Source: Gammaproteobacteria bacterium (GTDB lineage Bacteria; Pseudomonadota; Gammaproteobacteria; GCA-001735895). From it: 5,850 nt of DNA. Numbering within the stretch: position 1 is the stretch's first letter; each line of letters begins with the position of its first letter. Below the pieces are notes generated by a model. The model saw nothing but the letters and a program-made list of their open reading frames with translations. It did not search any database and was not told where the DNA came from. The stretch spans positions 1 to 5,850 of the forward strand of contig QNFD01000188.1 of NCBI GenBank assembly GCA_003645435.1, in the 5' to 3' direction. Shown here piece after piece: positions 1 to 5,059 of the stretch. The position numbers were made by a program, and so were the translations under genes.

Positions 1-774
1 GTTGAAGATCCGGCTGTTTACAAATCCGTCTGGGCTGGTTTTATCGATCACATGTCGAAGGTCACGGGTAAGAAAGTCATCTTCTTCTCGGTTCAGTCCA
101 ATGCTGCTCAATTGGAGGCCATGCGTTCGGGCCGCCTGCATGTAGCGGGCTTCAACACGGGCTCTAACCCAATTGCAGTAAGTTGCGCCGGATTCGTTCC
201 GTTTGCGATGATGGCGTCGCCCGATGGATCATTCGGCTACGAAATGGAAATCATCGTACCCGTCGACAGCGACATTATGACACCCGCCGATATCAAGGGC
301 CGTACACTGACGTTCACGTCTCCAACATCGAACTCGGGCAACAAGGCTCCTTCGGCATTATTGAAATCGGAATTTGGGTTAGTCAAGGATGTCGACTTCA
401 AAACCAATTTCTCAGGCAAGCATGACAATTCGGTTCTCGGCATTGCCAATAATGACTACGAAGTTGCGCCCATCGCCAATTCGGTTATGCGCCGCATGGT
501 CGATCGTGAGGTTGTCGATCCGGCTAAAATTCGCACCATCTACAAATCACAAACCTTCCCAACGACTGGTTTCGGGCTTGCCCACAATCTTGATCCGACT
601 CTGGCGGCGAAGGTTCGTCAAGCCTTCTTCACCTTCGAATGGGAAGGTTCGGCTCTGAAGAAAGAGTTCGAAAAATCCGGCGAAGGTAAATTTATCTCGA
701 TCGTTCACAAGTTTGATTGGGACGTCATCCGCAAAATCGATGCGGCCAACGGCATCAAGTACAGCTGCAAATAA
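1..774 (+). CDS. phnD: Phosphonate/phosphite ABC transporter periplasmic binding protein, PhnD family (5' partial)
   Basis: The frame is open from base 1 to the TAA at 772-774, giving 257 visible residues. The first internal Met (base 52) is not the true start, because the residues before it (VEDPAVYKSVWAGFIDH) continue the fold. Family members are about 300 residues or more including a signal peptide, so the export signal and the first beta-strand region are probably missing on the left. Visible hallmarks of PhnD-like solute-binding proteins are the AGFNTGSNP segment in the first lobe, a Ser/Thr-rich anion-binding stretch (TSPTSNSGNKAPSALL), a GKHDNSVLGIANNDYEVAP segment that usually contributes ligand contacts, and the C-terminal FGLAHNLDPTLAAKVRQAFF element. 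The protein would bind a phosphonate, phosphite or related oxyanion in the periplasm and deliver it to PhnE. Genes for the ATPase and two permeases follow on the same strand, which supports the call. The exact ligand cannot be read from the sequence; aminoethylphosphonate is inferred from the neighbouring lyase gene. Confidence 0.9.
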   Translation, partial: VEDPAVYKSVWAGFIDHMSKVTGKKVIFFSVQSNAAQLEAMRSGRLHVAGFNTGSNPIAVSCAGFVPFAMMASPDGSFGYEMEIIVPVDSDIMTPADIKGRTLTFTSPTSNSGNKAPSALLKSEFGLVKDVDFKTNFSGKHDNSVLGIANNDYEVAPIANSVMRRMVDREVVDPAKIRTIYKSQTFPTTGFGLAHNLDPTLAAKVRQAFFTFEWEGSALKKEFEKSGEGKFISIVHKFDWDVIRKIDAANGIKYSCK

Positions 775-783
775 AACCATCTC

Positions 784-822
784 GGGCGGGGTCGAGCCAC
801 AGTTTCTGGCTCGCCTTCGCCT
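784..822 (+). promoter_or_regulatory. Imperfect hairpin in the phnD-phnC gap, candidate attenuator or mRNA-stabilising structure
   Basis: The core is a perfect 7 bp stem, CGAGCCA (793-799) with TGGCTCG (807-813), closing a 7-base loop. After one T-C mismatch it extends outward through 785-791 pairing with 815-821, mostly G-C with two G-T wobbles, so about 14 pairs can form. It starts about 10 bases after the phnD stop. There is no U-run right after the stem, only a TTTT at 835-838, so it is not a classic strong terminator. Structures of this kind between a binding-protein gene and the rest of an ABC operon often lower downstream expression or protect the upstream mRNA; that role here is inferred. 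Confidence 0.5.
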
Positions 823-865
823 GAGTAGTAGCCGTTTTAAACAAATAAATCTTATAGATTAAGCC

Positions 866-1687
866 ATGCTGCGCCTACAAAATCTGACCAAACAATATAA
901 AACCGGCGACCTTGCCCTTAAGGACATCGATCTTGAAGTACCGGATGGTCAGGTTATGGCCCTGATTGGCCCGTCAGGCGCGGGCAAATCAACCCTGATA
1001 CGATGCGTCAACCGTTTGGTTGAACCAACATCCGGCAGCGTTCATCTAAATGAAACAGAAATATCCAGCCTGAGTCAGAACCAGCTCAGGAAGGCGCGCC
1101 GGCGCATGGGCATGATATTTCAGGAATACGCCCTTGTCGAACGACTGAGCGTGATGGAAAACGTGCTCTCCGGGCGCCTCGGCTACGTATCCTTCTGGCG
1201 CAGTTACTTTCGGAAATTTCCGCAAAGCGATATCGACGAGGCGTTCCGGCTACTCGAACGAGTCGGCCTTGACCACATGGCGGACAAACGCGCCGATGAA
1301 TTGTCTGGTGGCCAACGTCAACGGGTCGGCATTTGCCGAGCCCTGATTCAACACCCTGAATTGCTGCTGATTGATGAACCGACCGCCTCGCTTGACCCCA
1401 AGACGTCGCGTCAGATCATGCGCTTGATTTGTGAACTCTGCAAAGAACGCAAATTATCTGCGATCATTAACATTCACGATGTTTTGCTGGCCCAGATGTT
1501 CGCCGAACGCATTGTTGGCCTGCAATTGGGTGAAGTCGTCTACGATGGTCCTCCTGGTAATCTCACGCCCGAAGTTCTAACGACGATTTATGGTGAAGAG
1601 GATTGGGAGGCGACCATCGAAAAAACCGATGATGAGGATGATGAAGAAGCGGACGCTGTCCCGACATCCTCTGTCAGAGCGGAATAG
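866..1687 (+). CDS. phnC: Phosphonate ABC transporter ATP-binding protein PhnC
   Basis: This 273-residue cytoplasmic ATPase powers phosphonate import through the PhnE permeases. All ABC motifs are intact: Walker [10 protein letters not shown] at residues 35-43, Q-loop Gln at 86 (MIFQEY), signature LSGGQ at 146-150, Walker B LLLIDEP at 166-172 with catalytic Glu171, D-loop SLD at 175-177, and H-loop His204 (NIHD). The segment [14 protein letters not shown] (102-115), between Q-loop and signature, is typical of the PhnC subfamily. The family core ends near residue 250. It is followed by an unusual acidic tail (252-263 is nearly all Asp/Glu). The ATG at 866 gives the normal PhnC N-terminus ([11 protein letters not shown]), but no good Shine-Dalgarno lies before it: the leader is AT-rich and includes a small AATCT/AGATT inverted repeat at 848-860. 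phnE1 begins 11 bases after the stop. Confidence 0.95.
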   Translation: MLRLQNLTKQYKTGDLALKDIDLEVPDGQVMALIGPSGAGKSTLIRCVNRLVEPTSGSVHLNETEISSLSQNQLRKARRRMGMIFQEYALVERLSVMENVLSGRLGYVSFWRSYFRKFPQSDIDEAFRLLERVGLDHMADKRADELSGGQRQRVGICRALIQHPELLLIDEPTASLDPKTSRQIMRLICELCKERKLSAIINIHDVLLAQMFAERIVGLQLGEVVYDGPPGNLTPEVLTTIYGEEDWEATIEKTDDEDDEEADAVPTSSVRAE

Positions 1688-1698
1688 AGGCAGCTGAT

Positions 1699-2493
1699 AT
1701 GTCCGCACCACGCACCTGGAAACGGCCACCATTTATCGAACGTCCGTTGCTACGCTGGGGATTGATCACCGGTGGCGCTCTTTTCCTGGTAATTTCAATC
1801 GGTACCATGGATGTTAATTGGGATCGGGTTGCCGCCGGCGCTCCACGCGCGGAACGGTTTATCGCTTCCTTTTTCCCACCCGATTTTACCAGCAAGTCCT
1901 CTGATATTTGGGAAGGCATCATTGAAAGCCTGTGGATGACCGTGGTCTCGACGGTTATCGGTATCCTGTTATCCATCCCGGTCGGATTGGGGGCCGCACG
2001 AAACTTGTCACCGCGCTATATCTACCTGATTTCACGTGGAATTCTTGCTCTTTCACGGACATTTCCGGAAATTATTATCGCGTTGTTTGCGGTCAAGTTG
2101 TTCGGATTTGGCCCGTTCGCCGGCATCATTGCATTATCCATTGGCAGTATTGGATTTTATGGCAAGCTACTCGCTGAAGACATCGAGGACATGGATCCGG
2201 TACAGGCGGAAGCCGTAAAAGCAACTGGGGCATCGTGGTTCCAATGGCTTAATTATTCGGTTCAACCGCAAGTCATGCCGCGCATGATTGGGCTGGCCAT
2301 GTACCGCTTCGACATCAATTTCAGGGAGTCAGCAGTGCTGGGCATTGTCGGTGCGGGTGGTATCGGGGCGACTCTGCTGACGTCGTTTGACCGTTACGAA
2401 TTTAGTTCATCTGCCGCCATCTTACTGATCATTATTGGCATTGTGATGGTTGTCGAATACTCGTCTGGCTACATTAGAAAGTGGGTTCGGTAA
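1699..2493 (+). CDS. phnE: Phosphonate ABC transporter permease, PhnE family (first of two)
   Basis: This 264-residue inner-membrane permease carries the binding-protein-dependent transport permease fold. Likely membrane segments lie near residues 18-36, 76-98, 108-132, 136-156, 193-201 extending into 211-228, and 238-256. The cytoplasmic EAA loop, which docks on the ATPase, is at about 171-194 (EAVKATGAS, then QPQVMP). It is followed by the PhnE hallmark YRFDINFRESAVLGIVGAG (202-220). An AGAGG-like ribosome-binding site (about 1686-1690) sits 8 bases before the ATG, which supports this start. The gene follows phnC by 11 bases and overlaps the next permease gene by one base, so the three are probably co-translated. 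With its paralogue PhnE2 it likely forms the heterodimeric pore; a homodimer cannot be excluded from sequence. Confidence 0.93.
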   Translation: MSAPRTWKRPPFIERPLLRWGLITGGALFLVISIGTMDVNWDRVAAGAPRAERFIASFFPPDFTSKSSDIWEGIIESLWMTVVSTVIGILLSIPVGLGAARNLSPRYIYLISRGILALSRTFPEIIIALFAVKLFGFGPFAGIIALSIGSIGFYGKLLAEDIEDMDPVQAEAVKATGASWFQWLNYSVQPQVMPRMIGLAMYRFDINFRESAVLGIVGAGGIGATLLTSFDRYEFSSSAAILLIIIGIVMVVEYSSGYIRKWVR

Positions 2494-3308
2494 TGCCCGT
2501 AAAACAACAGGGCAGCATCAAGGTCTGGAAACGCAGAAGCAGTAAACGTCAACTGGTAATCTGGTTTGGACAATTCATAGCTGTCGCAATTTTTGTCTAC
2601 TGTTGGCAGTTGGTCTCGGAAAACACTATCTGGATGTTTGTCACCGATGCTCCCCGCCAGGCGGTAGATATGATGGAGCGCATGGTTCCACCAAAATGGA
2701 GTTACATGAATAGCCTGTGGCGGCCGATATGGGACACCATTACGATTGCCACACTGGGAACTCTGATGGCAGTTATTTTTGCTTTTCCCATCGCATTCCT
2801 GGCGGCGCATAATACGACTCCGTCTACTGCGTTTGCTCGCCCGATTGCGCTATTCATCATCGTCGCATCGCGCTCGATCAATTCTCTGCTGTGGGCGTTG
2901 ATGCTGGTTACCATTCTCGGGCCGGGCGTGTTCGCCGGTGTTTTGGCCATTGGTTTCAGATCGATAGGCTTTTGTGCCAAGTTGCTTTATGAAGCAATAG
3001 AGGAGATCGACGAGACGCAAGTTGAAGCAGTAACTGCTACGGGTGCCAGCGGCGCGCAAATTCTGAACTATGGAATTGTTCCGCAAATCCTGCCCGCCTT
3101 TGCTGGCATTTCTGTTTTTCGCTGGGACATCAACATTCGCGAATCAGCCATTTTGGGCCTGGTCGGCGCGGGCGGGATCGGATTGCAACTCAGTTCCTCG
3201 ATTGACACCGTGACCTGGACCCAGGTCTCCGTTATTCTGCTGGTTATCCTGGTGACTGTTGTCGTCAGCGAATGGGTTTCCGCAAAAGTGCGGCACGCTA
3301 TTATTTAA
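2493..3308 (+). CDS. phnE: Phosphonate ABC transporter permease, PhnE family (second of two)
   Basis: This is a second PhnE-type inner-membrane permease, 271 residues from the chosen ATG. A basic cytoplasmic N-terminus (KRRSSKRQ, 13-20) is followed by a membrane segment at about 21-41. Further segments lie near 82-106, 115-141, 143-162, 218-233 and 245-262. The EAA loop is at 178-201 (EAVTATGAS, then VPQILP), and FRWDINIRESAILGLVGAG (209-227) aligns closely with the same motif in the upstream permease, so the pair are paralogues. The ATG overlaps the upstream stop as TAATG, suggesting translational coupling. An in-frame GTG at 2481 would add four residues; I prefer the ATG because the TAATG junction is a common coupled start. 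The stop is at 3306-3308, 56 bases before the end of the convergent lyase gene. Confidence 0.92.
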   Translation: MPVKQQGSIKVWKRRSSKRQLVIWFGQFIAVAIFVYCWQLVSENTIWMFVTDAPRQAVDMMERMVPPKWSYMNSLWRPIWDTITIATLGTLMAVIFAFPIAFLAAHNTTPSTAFARPIALFIIVASRSINSLLWALMLVTILGPGVFAGVLAIGFRSIGFCAKLLYEAIEEIDETQVEAVTATGASGAQILNYGIVPQILPAFAGISVFRWDINIRESAILGLVGAGGIGLQLSSSIDTVTWTQVSVILLVILVTVVVSEWVSAKVRHAII

Positions 3309-3322
3309 CAGCTGGATTCCAG

Positions 3323-3365
3323 GGGGTCAGAGCTAAAGATCTGACCCCGTAGAGTTAAGTTTTTT
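3323..3365. terminator. Perfect 9 bp inverted repeat between convergent genes, candidate terminator and REP-like palindrome
   Basis: GGGGTCAGA (3323-3331) and TCTGACCCC (3340-3348) are perfect reverse complements separated by 8 bases. The stem alone would fold on transcripts from either strand. On the + strand a run of six T (3360-3365) lies 11 bases beyond the stem, further than in a standard intrinsic terminator; on the - strand no T-run follows. It sits only 14 bases after the phnE2 stop and fills the gap facing the lyase gene, so a terminator role is reasonable. The GGGGTCAGA...TCTGACCCC form is also like dispersed REP-type palindromes found with Y1/TnpREP transposases in gammaproteobacteria; this is recalled similarity, not a search result. 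A smaller CTGGA-T-TCCAG palindrome adjoins it at 3312-3322. Confidence 0.6.
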
Positions 3366-4756
3366 CAGGCATATCCCAACTCAGATTCGACTTCGGTCAG
3401 TGACTCATCGATGATGTTCAAGGCAAAATCCATGTCATCGCGCGTGGTGACCAGTGAGGGCGTAAAGGTCAACACATTACCCATCGTCGTCTTGAAGCTG
3501 AGTCCCCTGGAAAGTGCCGCGTAAAGTACCATATCAGCGGCAACGTTAGCCTGCTCGCGAGTATCCCGATCTTTCACCAGCTCGGCGCCAAACAGGAAAC
3601 CACGGCCTCGCACATCGCCAATCAGGGGATGTCGCTCCATCATCTCGGTTAAGCGCTCGAGTGCGTAACTACCAACCGACGCGGCATTTTCCGCCAGACC
3701 CTCTTCTTCGATGATTTGAATAGTGGTTAGCGCCGCACGCGTGGTAACCGGGTTTTTCTCATGGGTGTAATGACCGTAGGCATAATTTTCCGCGACATCG
3801 AGTTCGGGTTTACAGATAACGCCGGCGATCGGCAAGATACCGCCACCCAGGCTTTTACCGATCACGAGGATATCGGGTACTACATCGTCATGTTCACAAC
3901 AGAACATCTTGCCTGTCTTACCGAGACCGGTTGGTATTTCATCGAAGATTAACAATGTACCATGGGCATCGCAGGCTTCCCGTATCTGCTGCCAGAACCC
4001 GGGTGGCGCTATGTACGGAACCGCACGACTAGGCTCGGCGATAATGGCGCCAATATCGCCCTCTTTTTCGAGTACATAGCGAATTTGATTGGCACATAAC
4101 TCGGCACTACCCTCGCGCACGCCCCAGGCGTTCCGGTAATCGCCAAATGGGGGTACATGCTCGGTACCCGGCAGCAGGGGTCCTACCGGGCCCCCACGAA
4201 ACATTTCCTCGCCACCAACGCTCGATGCACCGAAACCGGCACCGTGAAAGGCGTCCCAGAAGGAAATGGTTTTGAATCGACCGGTGGCGACCCGCGCCAT
4301 TTTCAACGCGATCTCAATTGCATCCGAGCCACCCGTGGTAAACAGGGTTTTTGATAAACTGCCCGGAGTAATCTGCGCGAGCTTTTCGGCGAGTTCGGCT
4401 GCCACATCACAGGCAAAGCGACGCGGTGCAAAGGGTAGTTCCTGCATCTGCTTCGTAATCGCTTCGACTAAACGGGGATGACCATAACCAATGTGATGGA
4501 CGTTATTACCATGGAAATCCATGTAGCGCTTACCGGCGTGATCTTCGATCCAGATACCTTCTGCCTTGCGGATTGTATTAAGACAGGGTGTAGAAACCGA
4601 CTGATGCAAAAAATACCGTTCATCGCGATCCAGTATTTTGCGAGCCTCGTCGTTAATATGTGCCGCCTGCCAGCCCTGTCGCCGCGGAGAACTATTAACA
4701 TCGCCTTCCGCGCTCCGTGGTGAAATTTTTGACTTCACAATTGGTAATTTACCCAT
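3365..4756 (-). CDS. pbfA: Class III PLP-dependent enzyme, probable (R)-1-hydroxy-2-aminoethylphosphonate ammonia-lyase (PbfA-like)
   Basis: This 463-residue soluble PLP enzyme has the fold-type I, class III aminotransferase layout. TGGSDAIEIA (141-150) replaces the usual SGTEA phosphate-binding loop; FHG at 170-172 would stack on the cofactor; EPS at 241-243; FDEIPTG (271-277) holds Asp272 for the pyridine nitrogen; and GKSLGGG (300-306) holds Lys301, the Schiff-base lysine. HEKNPVTT (332-339) supplies the cross-subunit phosphate contact. The N-terminal FLHQSVSTPCL (49-59) and the HEKNP segment fit my recollection of the PbfA group, which eliminates ammonia from (R)-1-hydroxy-2-aminoethylphosphonate to give phosphonoacetaldehyde. 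Convergent placement beside a phosphonate importer supports this. Alternatives are a related phospho-lyase or an omega-amino acid transaminase. The ATG at 4756 has no clear Shine-Dalgarno, and the first 15 or so residues look non-conserved, so the start could lie slightly downstream, for example GTG codon 7. Confidence 0.7.
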   Translation of the reverse strand: MGKLPIVKSKISPRSAEGDVNSSPRRQGWQAAHINDEARKILDRDERYFLHQSVSTPCLNTIRKAEGIWIEDHAGKRYMDFHGNNVHHIGYGHPRLVEAITKQMQELPFAPRRFACDVAAELAEKLAQITPGSLSKTLFTTGGSDAIEIALKMARVATGRFKTISFWDAFHGAGFGASSVGGEEMFRGGPVGPLLPGTEHVPPFGDYRNAWGVREGSAELCANQIRYVLEKEGDIGAIIAEPSRAVPYIAPPGFWQQIREACDAHGTLLIFDEIPTGLGKTGKMFCCEHDDVVPDILVIGKSLGGGILPIAGVICKPELDVAENYAYGHYTHEKNPVTTRAALTTIQIIEEEGLAENAASVGSYALERLTEMMERHPLIGDVRGRGFLFGAELVKDRDTREQANVAADMVLYAALSRGLSFKTTMGNVLTFTPSLVTTRDDMDFALNIIDESLTEVESELGYA

Positions 4757-4790
4757 TTAAGTACTCGGTTGGTCCGGGTTAATCCTGTTA

Positions 4791-4822
4791 TTGACATTGG
4801 GTCCGCCTGTTTTGCCTATCAT
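4791..4822 (+). promoter_or_regulatory. Weak candidate sigma-70 promoter reading toward the cyclase gene
   Basis: TTGACA at 4791-4796 is a perfect -35 consensus. The nearest acceptable -10 is TATCAT at 4817-4822, with a 20-base spacer, 3 bases beyond optimal. It would leave a leader of roughly 230 bases before the cyclase ATG. It overlaps the candidate minus-strand -10 box, so the two promoters could compete. The TTGACA may also be chance. Confidence 0.2.
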
Positions 4823-4848
4823 ACAATGCCAAAGGTGTATGCACCCAA
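4818..4848 (-). promoter_or_regulatory. Candidate sigma-70 promoter for the PbfA-like gene
   Basis: Read on the minus strand, TATGAT (4823-4818) matches the -10 consensus at five of six positions. TTGGGT (4848-4843) is a partial -35 match with a 19-base spacer, which is longer than ideal. Transcription would begin near 4811 and give a leader of about 55 bases before the ATG at 4756. The interval between the boxes contains GGTG-CATA-CACC (4846-4835), a short dyad that could be an operator half-site pair, but nothing shows which regulator would use it. Confidence 0.3.
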
Positions 4849-4983
4849 AGAAACCTGCGATTAAACAGGCCTTACTCCTGGTCTACCCGATAACCCCGTA
4901 AATGGTGAAATAGCGGCATCGAGTAGTGGTAAAAATCCGAACAGCACCTATGATTAATGTTCAGGGGAAGGACTTTATCCAAC

Positions 4984-5007
4984 CGGGGATGCTTAATGCT
5001 ATTCCCG
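4984..5007 (+). promoter_or_regulatory. Small hairpin in the cyclase gene leader
   Basis: CGGGGAT (4984-4990) pairs with ATTCCCG (5001-5007) over 7 bp including one G-T wobble, around a 10-base loop GCTTAATGCT. It lies about 52 bases before the cyclase start. No T-run follows, so it is not an intrinsic terminator. It could be an RNA structure in the leader or a DNA operator; the function is unknown. Confidence 0.35.
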
Positions 5008-5017
5008 TCGGATAAGA

Positions 5018-5038
5018 ATTGGTTTAAATAAAACCGAT
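5018..5038 (+). promoter_or_regulatory. Small hairpin just upstream of the cyclase start
   Basis: ATTGGTTT (5018-5025) pairs with AAACCGAT (5031-5038) over 8 bp with one T-G wobble, closing a 5-base AAATA loop. It ends 21 bases before the ATG at 5060, just outside the ribosome footprint, so it could affect translation initiation or serve as a regulator-binding dyad. The stem is A/T-rich and only moderately stable. Confidence 0.35.
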
Positions 5039-5059
5039 AAACGAGTTGAGTTCTAATAT

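Larger units (their letters stand above)
4757..5059. other. Divergent intergenic region between the lyase and cyclase genes
   Basis: These 303 bases separate two divergently transcribed genes and must hold both of their promoters. No convincing gene lies within; the longest + strand reading frame noted by eye (ATG at 4950) encodes 21 residues without a ribosome-binding site. Visible elements are a consensus-like TTGACA at 4791-4796, a TATGAT on the minus strand at 4818-4823, a run of competing short repeats CCTG/CAGG/CCTG at 4854-4880, and two small hairpins at 4984-5007 and 5018-5038. Confidence 0.75.

Noticed and set aside
237..449. Minus- and other-frame open frames within phnD
   Set aside because: They are shadows of the binding-protein gene, with no motifs and no start signals.
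1674..1976. A 100-codon minus-strand frame opposite the start of phnE1
   Set aside because: It is antisense to the permease gene and has no family resemblance; it is explained by codon bias of the real gene.
2469..2810. A 113-codon reading frame on the minus strand opposite the phnE1/phnE2 junction
   Set aside because: It lies antisense to strongly supported permease coding sequence, its translation is Cys/His-rich and low in recognisable motifs, and no ribosome-binding site or promoter is evident.
3309..3364. Insertion-sequence remnant or attachment site between the convergent genes
   Set aside because: There is only one palindrome, no transposase remnant and no flanking target duplication that I can see; a terminator or REP-like repeat explains it better.
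4157..4723. Several + strand frames of 60-80 codons opposite the PbfA-like gene
   Set aside because: All are antisense to a gene with intact catalytic motifs and none resembles a known protein.
4950..5015. A 21-codon + strand frame (MINVQGKDFIQ...) that could be a leader peptide for the cyclase gene
   Set aside because: It has no ribosome-binding site, no run of regulatory codons, and overlaps hairpin sequence; a chance frame is more likely.
4757..5059. A GEMM-type cyclic di-GMP riboswitch upstream of the cyclase gene
   Set aside because: I could not find the conserved GEMM core or tetraloop-receptor arrangement by eye; only two simple hairpins are visible.
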